A DNA stretch of 46,028 nt from JAFGHJ01 sp964523975. GTDB lineage: Bacteria; Hydrothermota; UBA3072. The position numbers were made by a program, and so were the translations under genes. The DNA is taken from contig CAZGBM010000006.1 of assembly GCA_964523975.1 (NCBI GenBank), positions 1-46,028 of the forward strand, written 5' to 3'. Every line of letters starts with the position of its first letter. Positions within the stretch are counted from its first letter, which is position 1. The notes under the pieces were generated by a model. That model was not told the origin of the DNA, ran no database searches, and was given only the letters and a program-made list of their open reading frames with translations. This document shows, one piece after another, positions 32,601 through 40,568 of the stretch.

Positions 32601-32628
32601 TTGACTTTTATCGCAGTATTTTTAAGAT
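32601..32628 (+). promoter_or_regulatory. Near-leaderless promoter of the DnaJ/TPR gene
   Basis: TTGACT (32601-32606), a 16-base spacer and TAAGAT (32623-32628), with the ATG at 32635 only six bases later and no ribosome site. Confidence 0.55.
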
Positions 32629-32634
32629 TATATT

Positions 32635-33258
32635 ATGGAATATTTCAAGATACTGGGAGTTTCCATGGAAGCTTCAGATACCGAAGTAAAGAAAGCTTAT
32701 TATAAACTTGCAGCCAAATACCATCCCGACCATTTATCTCCGGAGATGAAAAAACAGTTTCTGCCTTATTTTCTCAAAGTTACGAGAGCATACCTTACAC
32801 TCAAAGAGCAAAAAAAAAGAAACGAATATATAAGACAGTGCAATTTGGGGATTTTCGAGGAAGATAAGGAAAAAGACAGGAGAAACAGCAGAGAGAAATT
32901 GTTCGAACAGGGGCTCAAATACCTGATGGCAGACCCGGTGCGTTCGTCCAGATATTTAAGAAAGGCTTCCAATCTTGAAAGGAGTAACGAAACCTACAAA
33001 AGCTACTATGGCTTGTCTCTGATACTTTCCGGAAGGGATAATAAAGGACTGGATATGTGTCTTGAAGCCGTGCTACATCAAGAAAGTGCCGAACACCATA
33101 TAAATCTTGCCAAATGTTATGCGAAGTTGGGACAGTATAGAAACGCATTAAACCATTCTCAAAAAGCCCTTCGATTGGATAAAAATCACTTAGAGGCAAG
33201 AAAATTTACCGAAGAATTGAAAAACCATACAGGCATAAGGAAATTCTTCAAGAGATAG
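32635..33258 (+). CDS. J-domain protein with TPR repeats
   Basis: A 207-residue protein with an N-terminal J domain (about 1-70): YFKILGVSMEASDTEVKKAY, KLAAKYHPDHLS with His30-Pro31-Asp32 intact, and KRNEYIRQ. This should stimulate an Hsp70 ATPase. Residues ~95-205 are helical repeats of TPR type (EHHINLAKCYAKLGQYRNAL then NHSQKALRLDKNHLEAR). It lacks the zinc and C-terminal domains of true DnaJ, so it is a co-chaperone or scaffold rather than DnaJ itself. Its start follows a promoter with almost no leader. Confidence 0.85.
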   Translation: MEYFKILGVSMEASDTEVKKAYYKLAAKYHPDHLSPEMKKQFLPYFLKVTRAYLTLKEQKKRNEYIRQCNLGIFEEDKEKDRRNSREKLFEQGLKYLMADPVRSSRYLRKASNLERSNETYKSYYGLSLILSGRDNKGLDMCLEAVLHQESAEHHINLAKCYAKLGQYRNALNHSQKALRLDKNHLEARKFTEELKNHTGIRKFFKR

Positions 33259-33397
33259 CTTCGTAAGGGCTTTGATTTTAAGCTCAAAGATTTAATAAAA
33301 CACTGACAATTAAAGTCTTGAAGCAATCCGGAAATAAGTTCGATAATAAAAACAGGATTCTCATATTTTTCCCCAACAATAAAAGGGACAGTCGCTT

Positions 33398-34735
33398 ATG
33401 ATAGATATAAATAAAGCGTTAAAAAAAAGGCCTGCTTTCGCTGTTTTTATTATTCTGTTAGCCGGTCTTTATGCAGGGTTTTTTATAGATATAAGAGTAT
33501 TTATAATAGGATTTTTACTCTCCATTGTTAGTTTTTTTATCAAAAGGGTAGACGTTTTACTTCTTATTGCACTTTTCTTTTCCGCCGGAGTTTACCAGAG
33601 TTCGAGAACCCCACAAAAAGGAGAGAGGATATTTTTTCGGGGAATCTATCTTGATAATAGAATAATAGACCCTGTTTTGGGAGAATTGTATGTGAGTCTG
33701 TCTGCTGATTATGGTAATTTTGTTAGGGGCAACGGAGAGTTTAAAGAAAGCAAAAACTTTACCAAATTGGTAGATGTGGAAACAATATCGTCTTCGCGCA
33801 CCATTCTAAGGAAACTGCTTTCTCTTAGAAGCTATCTTGACGGAAAAATTCAAAAGCAATGCCCGGGAGATGTCGGAAAAATTTGTTCAGCAATAACTCT
33901 CGGCATAAGAAACACCCTGCCTTATTATATAATCGAAAGATTTCAATCTTGCGGTACCGCGCATTTACTTGCTGTTAGCGGGCTTCATACCGGTATAGTT
34001 TTTGGCGTGTTTTTTGTTTTCCTTAGAGCTTTACAGTTAAGAAGAAATCCTTCCCTTTTTCTTTCGGAATTTTTTGTTTTAATCTATGCCGTCTTAACCG
34101 GATTGCGCGTCCCTGTAATTAGAACTTCTATAATGACGTTGTTTTTCGTAATTGGTGAATCCAGGAGCAGAAATATCGACCCGTTCAACATTCTTTCCGC
34201 GGCAGGTATTTTTATAGCATTGATGATGCCGAGAAGTATATTCGGTATAAGCTTTCAACTCTCATTCCTGGCAGTCTTTTCGATTCTCGTAATGTTTAAC
34301 ATTCTTAAAGAATACTTTGAAAAAGTACCAAACAGGTGGTTTAAGCAATGGATTATATTGCCTTTTTTCATAACGCTCAGTGCCCAACTTGGCACAATAC
34401 CTTTAGTTGCCTATTATTTCGGTTACATACCTCTGATAGGTTTGCTTGCGAACTTGATACTGGTACCTCTTACCGGTGCATTAATATCGGGGTGTTTTAT
34501 GTTCTTTCTATTCCCTTTCCTCGGCAGGATAACAGGTAATTTTGTGTGGATAATAGGACTCACAATGAATGAAATAATGATAATTATGGAAAGGATTCCT
34601 TATGCGGTTTTGAAAATAAAAAAAAACGAGCCTTGGATTCTTGCCATTTATGCTGTCTATTTAATTCCGCTTCTCTTCTGGGTATACGGGAAAACCAGAC
34701 AAGACGGTCTGGAGATGGGTCTTGAAACCAAATAG
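33398..34735 (+). CDS. ComEC/Rec2-type DNA-uptake channel core
   Basis: A 445-residue inner-membrane protein with about ten membrane segments. Residues ~70-130 form a small beta-rich region, and ~145-400 the Competence domain: ITLGIRNTLPYYIIERFQSC followed by GTAHLLAVSGLHTGIVFGVF, then LTGLRVPVIRTSIMT. ComEC moves single-stranded DNA into the cytosol. The C-terminal metallo-beta-lactamase nuclease domain found in longer homologues is absent; the protein ends soon after the last membrane span. AAAAGGGA lies about 9 bases before the ATG. A ComEA-like helix-hairpin-helix gene is at 42591. Confidence 0.85.
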   Translation: MIDINKALKKRPAFAVFIILLAGLYAGFFIDIRVFIIGFLLSIVSFFIKRVDVLLLIALFFSAGVYQSSRTPQKGERIFFRGIYLDNRIIDPVLGELYVSLSADYGNFVRGNGEFKESKNFTKLVDVETISSSRTILRKLLSLRSYLDGKIQKQCPGDVGKICSAITLGIRNTLPYYIIERFQSCGTAHLLAVSGLHTGIVFGVFFVFLRALQLRRNPSLFLSEFFVLIYAVLTGLRVPVIRTSIMTLFFVIGESRSRNIDPFNILSAAGIFIALMMPRSIFGISFQLSFLAVFSILVMFNILKEYFEKVPNRWFKQWIILPFFITLSAQLGTIPLVAYYFGYIPLIGLLANLILVPLTGALISGCFMFFLFPFLGRITGNFVWIIGLTMNEIMIIMERIPYAVLKIKKNEPWILAIYAVYLIPLLFWVYGKTRQDGLEMGLETK

Positions 34736-34759
34736 CAGATTGGCACGAATCGCTCATAA

Positions 34760-35035
34760 TATTTGATTTTGTTTTCCTTGAAAATTAAATATCAAAAATT
34801 AAAAAGCAAAATGATAACCACCAACAGCTGACAGCCGACGGCATAAAAAACATTAGTATTTTTAGTGCTATTCGTTCCCCCTCTTATTTTTGGGATGTGG
34901 GAAGAGGTTTTCAAAAAACAAAAACAATTCTTTTTTCTTTGTGTCTCCGTGTCTTTGTGTGAGAATAAATTTTTGAACTTTGATTTGCAATTTTACATTT
35001 TGATATTTGATTTTTGAATTACTGTTGGTTTTTCC
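34760..35035. repeat. Dispersed intergenic repeat, copy R7
   Basis: Left arm TTAAATATCAAAAATTAAAA (from 34784) and AGCAAAATGA, a phrase CAACAGCTGACAGCCGACGG (from 34822) also seen inverted in R3, a TTCTTTGTGTCTCCGTGTCT word (from 34936), and the right arm TTTTTGAACTTTGATTTGCA then ACATTTTGATATTTGATTTT up to 35020. It ends 15-20 bases before the riboflavin promoter. Confidence 0.75.
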
Positions 35036-35040
35036 CCCTC

Positions 35041-35068
35041 TTGACAAAATCCGGAAATATCGTAATTA
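35041..35068 (+). promoter_or_regulatory. Promoter of the riboflavin operon
   Basis: TTGACA (35041-35046), a 16-base spacer and TAATTA (35063-35068), just before the FMN aptamer. Confidence 0.5.
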
Positions 35069-35075
35069 TTAATTA

Positions 35076-35185
35076 TCTCTTCGGGGTTGGGTGCAATTCC
35101 CGACCGGCGGTGAAAGCCCGCGAGGAATAATCCTGATTCGGTGGAATTCCGAAGCCGACGGTTAAAGTCCGGATGGGAGAAGAGA
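35076..35185 (+). ncRNA. FMN riboswitch (RFN element)
   Basis: The canonical RFN sequence is clear: P1 strand TCTCTTC (35076-35082) pairs with GAAGAGA (35179-35185). Between them are GGGGTTGGGTGCAATTCCCG, ACCGGCGGTGAAAGCCCGCG, GATTCGGTGGAATTCCGAAG, CCGACGGTTAAAGTCCGG and ATGGGAG. It binds flavin mononucleotide and lowers expression of the rib genes downstream. A terminator follows after nine bases. Confidence 0.97.
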
Positions 35186-35194
35186 ATACAATAG

Positions 35195-35218
35195 AAAACC
35201 CCGTTGAGGGTTTTTTTT
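35195..35218 (+). terminator. Riboswitch expression platform: intrinsic terminator abutting ribD
   Basis: A perfect 7-bp hairpin, AAAACCC (35195-35201) and GGGTTTT (35208-35214), merges into an eight-T run that ends at 35218. The ribD ATG begins at 35219. GAGGG in the right arm (35206-35210) is the only possible Shine-Dalgarno, so the hairpin can both stop transcription and hide the ribosome site. Confidence 0.85.
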
Positions 35219-36283
35219 ATGAATAGGTTAGACGAATATTTTTTAAAGAAAACATTCGAGCTTGCTAAAAACGGCGAAGGACTGGTTTCTCCGAACCCTC
35301 TTGTCGGAGCCTGCGTTGTAAAAGAAGGCGTTGTTGTCGGTGAAGGTTATCACCTCGGACCCGGAACTCCGCATGCGGAATTAGAAGCAATCAAACAGGC
35401 GGGCAACCAGTCAAAAGGAGCTACTCTGTATGTTTCTCTCGAACCCTGTTGTCACTACGGTAAAACGCCTCCCTGTACCGAACTTATCGCATCGAGCGGA
35501 ATAAATAGAGTCGTTGCTCCGATAAAAGACCCCAATCCTCTTGTCAACGGCAAAGGATTTAAATTTTTGAAAAGGAAAAATATCGGAATTACGACAGGTA
35601 TAATAGAAGAAGAAGCAAAGGAACTGAACTCGTTTTACTTAAAATATATAACAACGAAGCTGCCTTATGTGATTTTGAAAGCCGGGATTACGCTTGACGG
35701 AATGATAGGTACCCCCGAAAGGAAAATTTTCAAAATAACTTCGGATGATTCGTATAAAGAAGTCCATCGGTTGAGAAATAGAGTGGATGCGCTATTGGTG
35801 GGTGTCGGAACCATACTCGTGGACAATCCGCACTTGACCGTTCGTTTGGTTAAAAGCAACAAACAGCCTTATAAAATCATAATAGACTCGCACCTCCGGT
35901 GTCCGGTAAACGCAAGAATCTTCAAAGAAGGAGGTAAGGTTATTCTGGCAACAACGGATGATAGAGCGAAACAAAAATATCCCGGTACATCGGTATGGGT
36001 TTTCAGGGAGAAAAGCGGTTTGATAGATGTGAAAGATATATTGAAGAGAGCAGGCAAGGAAGGCATAATTTCAGTAATGGTGGAAGGGGGAAGCGAAACT
36101 TTTACTCACTTTATAAAAGCGGGAGTAATAAACAAATATCTTCTTTTCTATTCTCCTTCTTTTATAGGCAAAGGAGTCCCCTTGACCAGTTCCCCCTTAA
36201 AGAGAGTTTTTTTTGATGCAAAGGTAAGAAAAATAGGAGAAGATATTCTGGTGGAATCGACCAATGTTTACGGGATTAATTAG
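35219..36283 (+). CDS. ribD: Bifunctional riboflavin deaminase/reductase
   Basis: A 354-residue two-domain enzyme for the second and third steps of the GTP branch of riboflavin synthesis. The deaminase (about 1-145) has the zinc site His52-Ala-Glu54 in PHAELEA and Cys77/Cys86 in EPCCHYGKTPPC. The reductase (about 150-354) has LKAGITLDGMIG, VDALLVGVGTILVDNPHLTV and MVEGGSETFTHFI. The ATG at 35219 is chosen; a reading from TTG 35204 would translate the terminator. It is the first gene under the FMN riboswitch and overlaps ribE by 20 bases. Confidence 0.96.
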   Translation: MNRLDEYFLKKTFELAKNGEGLVSPNPLVGACVVKEGVVVGEGYHLGPGTPHAELEAIKQAGNQSKGATLYVSLEPCCHYGKTPPCTELIASSGINRVVAPIKDPNPLVNGKGFKFLKRKNIGITTGIIEEEAKELNSFYLKYITTKLPYVILKAGITLDGMIGTPERKIFKITSDDSYKEVHRLRNRVDALLVGVGTILVDNPHLTVRLVKSNKQPYKIIIDSHLRCPVNARIFKEGGKVILATTDDRAKQKYPGTSVWVFREKSGLIDVKDILKRAGKEGIISVMVEGGSETFTHFIKAGVINKYLLFYSPSFIGKGVPLTSSPLKRVFFDAKVRKIGEDILVESTNVYGIN

Positions 36284-36845
36284 AAATGTAATCAAGCTTG
36301 ATAGGATAAAAAAAGGTGAAAACGATATTTCTATTCATATCAGACTTCCTTTTAAGGTTGAGATTGGGGATAGCGTTTCTATTAACGGTGTCTGTTTGAC
36401 CGTTTCTAAAATAATCGGAAAAACTTCGCTTTTTAATATTTCTTCAGAAACCGTTACACGAAGCAATCTTTTGCATCTTAGGATTGGAGATTGGTTAAAC
36501 ATCGAGCCTTCTATGAAAATCGACGATCTGTTCCATGGCCATCTTGTGTACGGACACATCGACGGCGTTGGAAAGATAATGAATATAAAAGAAGCTCCGG
36601 ACTCTTCCGAGTTTATTATCGAATGTCCTCCGGAAATCTCGATGCTCATAGCCGAAAAAGGCAGTATTGCGCTTGACGGGGTTTCCCTTACTGTTACCGA
36701 AGTTAAGGAAGATGCTTTTAAAGTCATTCTGGTCGGCCATACATTGTCGAATACAAACTTTCGATATAAAAAGAGAGGAGATAGTTTGAATATAGAAATC
36801 GACCCGATAACGAGATATTTAAAAAGATTATTGGAGTTTAAATGA
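36264..36845 (+). CDS. ribE: Riboflavin synthase, alpha subunit type
   Basis: A 193-residue lumazine-binding enzyme that dismutates 6,7-dimethyl-8-ribityllumazine to riboflavin. Two similar barrels are visible: MFTGLIRNV, GDSVSINGVCLTVSK and LFNISSETVTRSNL in the first, GHLVYGHIDGVGKI and KGSIALDGVSLTV in the second. Length is typical. It overlaps ribD by 20 bases and ribBA by ATGA. Confidence 0.95.
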   Translation: MFTGLIRNVIKLDRIKKGENDISIHIRLPFKVEIGDSVSINGVCLTVSKIIGKTSLFNISSETVTRSNLLHLRIGDWLNIEPSMKIDDLFHGHLVYGHIDGVGKIMNIKEAPDSSEFIIECPPEISMLIAEKGSIALDGVSLTVTEVKEDAFKVILVGHTLSNTNFRYKKRGDSLNIEIDPITRYLKRLLEFK

Positions 36846-38047
36846 GTAAGTTTAGTTCGATAGAAGAAATAATCGAAGATGTAAAAAAAGGCATACCTTT
36901 GATTGTCGTTGACGATGAAGACAGAGAAAACGAAGGAGATTTCGTGGTCGCCTCGGAAAAAATTACTCCAGAAATAATAAATTTCATGGCAAAGGAAGGG
37001 CGCGGACTAGTTTGCGTTTCTCTGCCCGAAAAAAGATTGGTAGAACTCGATCTGCCTTTGATGACAACGAATATCACGGCACGGCACGGCACGGCCTTTG
37101 CCCTGTCCGTTGATGCCGAAGAGGGTACGAGTACGGGTATAAGTACATTTGACCGGGCGCTTACGATTAAGAAACTTATCGACCCTGAAACGAGGCCCTC
37201 TGACCTTGCAAGGCCAGGGCACATTTTCCCTATAAAGGCAAAAGAAGGAGGGACTTTAAGGAGAGCAGGACATACCGAAGCTTCTATAGATATTGCAAAG
37301 ATAGCCGGACTTTATCCGTCTGCCGTTATTTGCGAAATAATGGATGAAGACGGAACAATGGCAAGGTTACCGAGTCTTTTAGAGATTGCAAAAGAGCATA
37401 AATTTAAAATAACGACGGTAAAAAGCGTGATAGAGTACAGGCAAAAAAGGGAGAAGTTAATCAATAGGGAACTCGAAGTCGATTTTCCTACTTCTTATGG
37501 GAGATTTCGACTTATTCCTTATACGAACATAATAGACGACAAGGTTCATATCGCTCTTGTCAAAGGAGAAGTTGTGAATCGAAAGAATGTTCTTGTCAGA
37601 GTTCATTCTGAATGTCTGACCGGAGATACGCTTCGTTCCTTACGTTGCGATTGCGGAGGGCAGCTCGTAAATGCTCTAAAAGCTATAGAAAAAGAAGGCA
37701 AGGGTGTTTTTCTGTATATGAGACAGGAAGGCAGAGGCATAGGGCTGTTGAATAAACTCAAGGCTTATAAACTTCAGGATGACGGGCTTGATACGGTCGA
37801 GGCAAATATCGAATTAGGGTTCAAGACTGATTTACGTGATTACGGTATAGGAGCTCAAATTCTCAAGGACCTTGGACTTTCCACAATCCGTCTCCTCACC
37901 AATAATCCGAGAAAAATAGTGGGCCTTGAAGGTTACGGGCTTAAAGTAACTGAAAGGGTGCCAATAGAAGTTGAACCCAGAGAGGAAAACATTAAATATC
38001 TCAGGACAAAGAAAAATAAACTTGGTCATACACTCAAAAATGTGTAA
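36842..38047 (+). CDS. ribBA: 3,4-DHBP synthase / GTP cyclohydrolase II fusion
   Basis: A 401-residue fusion that starts both branches of riboflavin synthesis. The DHBP synthase half (about 1-205) has VVDDEDRENEGDFVVAS, TARHGTAFALSVDAEEGTST and RRAGHTEASIDIA. The GTP cyclohydrolase II half (about 206-401) has VHSECLTGDTLRSLRCDCGG, MRQEGRGIGL and DLRDYGIGAQILKDLGL, with the zinc cysteines intact. It starts with ATGA overlap and ends 22 bases before ribH. Confidence 0.96.
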   Translation: MSKFSSIEEIIEDVKKGIPLIVVDDEDRENEGDFVVASEKITPEIINFMAKEGRGLVCVSLPEKRLVELDLPLMTTNITARHGTAFALSVDAEEGTSTGISTFDRALTIKKLIDPETRPSDLARPGHIFPIKAKEGGTLRRAGHTEASIDIAKIAGLYPSAVICEIMDEDGTMARLPSLLEIAKEHKFKITTVKSVIEYRQKREKLINRELEVDFPTSYGRFRLIPYTNIIDDKVHIALVKGEVVNRKNVLVRVHSECLTGDTLRSLRCDCGGQLVNALKAIEKEGKGVFLYMRQEGRGIGLLNKLKAYKLQDDGLDTVEANIELGFKTDLRDYGIGAQILKDLGLSTIRLLTNNPRKIVGLEGYGLKVTERVPIEVEPREENIKYLRTKKNKLGHTLKNV

Positions 38048-38069
38048 ACAAATTTGAGAAGGAGGTTTA

Positions 38070-38534
38070 ATGGAGTACAAAGGTTTGATAAAAGGCAAGG
38101 GAATTAAAATAGCGGTTATAGTACCGAGGTTTAATTCCAGGATAACCGGAATATTGAAAGAAGGAGCAATGGATTGTTTGGTTCGCCATGAGGTCAGGGA
38201 AGAAGATATAGATATTTATTGGGTTCCCGGGTCTTTCGAGTTGCCCATGCTTCTTTCCAGGCTTGCCGGGGTAAAAAAGTACGATGGCTTTATAGTTCTC
38301 GGAGCTCTGATTAGAGGCGAAACTCCTCATTTCGATTATCTGGCAGCCGAAACGACTAAAGGTATAGCAAAGATATCGATGCAGATGGGGAAACCTGTTG
38401 GATACGGAGTCATAACAGCCGATACCGAGGAACAGGCTCAGAGTAGAGCAGGTATGAAAGGTGGCAACAAAGGATGGGATGCCGCTTTGATAACGCTTGA
38501 AATGATAAATCTTTACGAGAGCGTCGAAAAGTGA
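38070..38534 (+). CDS. ribH: 6,7-dimethyl-8-ribityllumazine synthase
   Basis: A 154-residue enzyme condensing the products of the two riboflavin branches into lumazine; usually an icosahedral or decameric shell. Blocks: VVPRFNSRITGILKEGA, WVPGSFELPM, GALIRGETPHFDYLAAETTK, GKPVGYGVITADTEEQAQSR and GGNKGWDAALITLEM. GAAGGAGG sits before the ATG. The stop overlaps nusB by GTGA. Confidence 0.96.
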   Translation: MEYKGLIKGKGIKIAVIVPRFNSRITGILKEGAMDCLVRHEVREEDIDIYWVPGSFELPMLLSRLAGVKKYDGFIVLGALIRGETPHFDYLAAETTKGIAKISMQMGKPVGYGVITADTEEQAQSRAGMKGGNKGWDAALITLEMINLYESVEK

Positions 38535-38956
38535 AACCTACAGGCAGTAGGAGACTTGGTAGGGTTCTTGCGGTTCAGGCATTATACCCTGCCAGGATAA
38601 ATCTTGAATTTTCCTCCGATAATCTCGAAAAAATCATTGATTTGAGTAACGAGAATTACGACGAGGAAGCTTTGACTTTTGCGAAAATACTGCTGAATCT
38701 TGCGAAAGAACATCTGGAAGAGGCAGACACATTGATTAAGACGGTCCTTGAGAATTGGGAATGGGACCGGCTCTGTGCCATGGATAAAGCTATTCTTGGA
38801 ATTGCCGTTCTGGAGCTTCTTTATTTGCCCGATGTTCCTCCAAGAGTTGTTATTGATGAAGCCATAGAAATAGCAAAGGAGTATTCGACCGAGAAGTCCG
38901 GGATATTTGTAAATGGCATACTTGATTCCGTGGCGAGAGACAAGAAACTTCTATGA
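38531..38956 (+). CDS. nusB: Transcription antitermination factor NusB
   Basis: A 141-residue all-helical RNA-binding protein that joins the NusB-NusE antitermination complex on rRNA operons. Blocks: RRLGRVLAVQALYPA, NWEWDRLCAMDKAILGIAVL, and PRVVIDEAIEIAKEYSTEKS then GIFVNGILDSVAR. It starts at GTG 38531 in a GTGA overlap. The pairing with ribH is common in bacteria. Confidence 0.94.
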   Translation: MKPTGSRRLGRVLAVQALYPARINLEFSSDNLEKIIDLSNENYDEEALTFAKILLNLAKEHLEEADTLIKTVLENWEWDRLCAMDKAILGIAVLELLYLPDVPPRVVIDEAIEIAKEYSTEKSGIFVNGILDSVARDKKLL

Positions 38957-39684
38957 CGTATGCGATAATCTCGGACATACACGGGAATCTGGAAGCTCTT
39001 CTCTCTGTCGTTCGATATATTGAATCCTATCGAGAAAAAATAGACAAAGTCATATGCCTGGGGGACATTGTAGGTTATGGTGCGGACCCGGCCGAATGCA
39101 TCAGGATTACCAGGGAAGTTTCCGACGTTATTCTTGCCGGAAATCACGATTTTGCGGTTTGCGAGCAAACGAGTATAGAAGATTTTAATTCATATGCAAA
39201 GGAAGCAGTGATGTGGAGCAGGAGTGCACTGAATGAGAATGAGATAATTTTTCTCAAAAGCTTACCTCTAAAGTACGAGGAGAAAGACATAGATTTCGTT
39301 CATTCTTCTTTACATCGACCGGAGTCCTGGAGATATCTCATAAGGGCGTCTGATACCCATATAGATTTCCAACTTCTCGGGAAAAAAGTACTTTTTGTAG
39401 GGCATACTCACGTTCCGGTAATTTTTGAAGACGACGGAGAAAACGTAAAAGCATCAAGTCCTTCCGAACTATCTTTGAATTCTCTAAATAAATATATTGT
39501 AAATCCCGGCAGTGTGGGACAGCCCAGGGATAGAGACCCCAGGGCTTCCTTTGCCTTTTTTGATACGGAGAAAGCGCATATCAAAATAGTTCGTATTGAT
39601 TATGACATAAAAAAGGCCCAAAGGAAGATTCTGGATGCCGGTCTTCCCGAAATTCTGGCTACTCGTCTGGGTTACGGCGGGTAA
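38953..39684 (+). CDS. Metallophosphoesterase (calcineurin-like)
   Basis: A 243-residue phosphoesterase with the full two-metal site: YAIISDIHGNLEAL, CLGDIVGYGADP, ILAGNHDFAV, and VGHTHVPVIF, with NPGSVGQPRDRDPRASF near the end. This matches the DNA/protein phosphoesterase subgroup seen across bacteria; the substrate cannot be named. It overlaps nusB by ATGA and is the last gene of the rib unit. Confidence 0.9.
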   Translation: MTYAIISDIHGNLEALLSVVRYIESYREKIDKVICLGDIVGYGADPAECIRITREVSDVILAGNHDFAVCEQTSIEDFNSYAKEAVMWSRSALNENEIIFLKSLPLKYEEKDIDFVHSSLHRPESWRYLIRASDTHIDFQLLGKKVLFVGHTHVPVIFEDDGENVKASSPSELSLNSLNKYIVNPGSVGQPRDRDPRASFAFFDTEKAHIKIVRIDYDIKKAQRKILDAGLPEILATRLGYGG

Positions 39685-39749
39685 CAGTTAGAGAAATCCT
39701 TGAAGTAAAACCAGCTTTTTTTGTAAAAAAGTATACCATTCAGGTTCGT

Positions 39750-39950
39750 TTTCATAGAAATTTAAATATCAAAAATTAAAAAGCAAAATGACAAATAAAA
39801 ATGCAAAATTATTTTGTTCCCTTAAAACTAAAAGCCGAAAAGGTGTTCATTTGATTCGTTGCTTTTCTGTTTTTTTATTTTTGAACTTTGATTTGTAATT
39901 TTTCACTTTGATATTTGATTTTTGAATTTTAGCGGCCTTGCCGCTTTAAG
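39750..39950. repeat. Dispersed intergenic repeat, copy R8
   Basis: Left arm AAATATCAAAAATTAAAAAG then CAAAATGACAAATAAAAATG (39763-39804). Right arm TTTTTGAACTTTGATTTG then CACTTTGATATTTGATTTTT. It closes with a perfect 6-bp hairpin AGCGGC-CTT-GCCGCT (39931-39945). This fills the 304-base gap before maf; no gene is seen. Confidence 0.8.
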
Positions 39951-39953
39951 ACC

Positions 39954-39982
39954 TTGACAAAGAAAGAGGATTTTTCTATCAT
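39954..39982 (+). promoter_or_regulatory. Near-leaderless promoter of maf
   Basis: TTGACA (39954-39959), a 17-base spacer and TATCAT (39977-39982). The ATG follows at 39989 after only six bases, with no ribosome site. It starts nine bases after the R8 hairpin. Confidence 0.75.
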
Positions 39983-39988
39983 AAAGTT

Positions 39989-40555
39989 ATGCGGATTACT
40001 TTAGCTTCGTCCTCGGCGAGAAGGAAGGAGTTTTTTAAACAACTCGGACTGGCGGGAGAAATTGTTCATCCCGAAGTTGAGGAAATTATTCTTGGGACAC
40101 CGGTGGAGACAGTGGTTTGTAATGCAGTAAGGAAGGTCAGATGGGTTTCCGAGAACGGAAAAAGTATCAAAAAATCAATTATAATAGGTTTCGACACTCT
40201 TGTCTTTCTGGAAGACAAAATAATCGGAAAACCTAAAGACAGGGAAGATTCGATAAGAATGTTGAGAAGTCTGTCGGGCAAATGGCATAAAGTGTATACC
40301 GGGATCGCTGTTTTAAAAGGAGGAACGCTGTTTCAGGATTACGATGTAACCAGCGTCCGATTCCATCGATTGACTGATTCTCAAATTTTATATTATGTTG
40401 ATTCGAACCGCAGTTTAGATAAAGCGGGTTCTTACGGTATCGAAGATAAGAATATGTCTTTTATAGATAGAATCGAAGGGAGTTTTACCAACGTAATTGG
40501 TTTTCCCCTGAACGTCAGTAGAAATCTTTTGAAGGAAGCAGGTCTCTCGATATGA
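39989..40555 (+). CDS. maf: Maf-family nucleoside triphosphate pyrophosphatase
   Basis: A 188-residue house-cleaning pyrophosphatase that hydrolyses dTTP/UTP or modified nucleotides. Signature blocks: ITLASSSARRKEFFKQLGL, IIGFDTLVFLEDKIIGKPKD, and SLSGKWHKVYTGIAVL, SYGIEDKNMSFIDRIEGSFT and NVIGFPL. The usual DTVV motif reads DTLV, a common variant. mtnA follows after 13 bases. Confidence 0.92.
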   Translation: MRITLASSSARRKEFFKQLGLAGEIVHPEVEEIILGTPVETVVCNAVRKVRWVSENGKSIKKSIIIGFDTLVFLEDKIIGKPKDREDSIRMLRSLSGKWHKVYTGIAVLKGGTLFQDYDVTSVRFHRLTDSQILYYVDSNRSLDKAGSYGIEDKNMSFIDRIEGSFTNVIGFPLNVSRNLLKEAGLSI

Positions 40556-40568
40556 GGATAATGAGATT

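Noticed and set aside
37076..37102. CGGCA tandem repeat inside ribBA
   Set aside because: It encodes the conserved TARHGTA active-site region, so it is explained by protein constraint and codon use.
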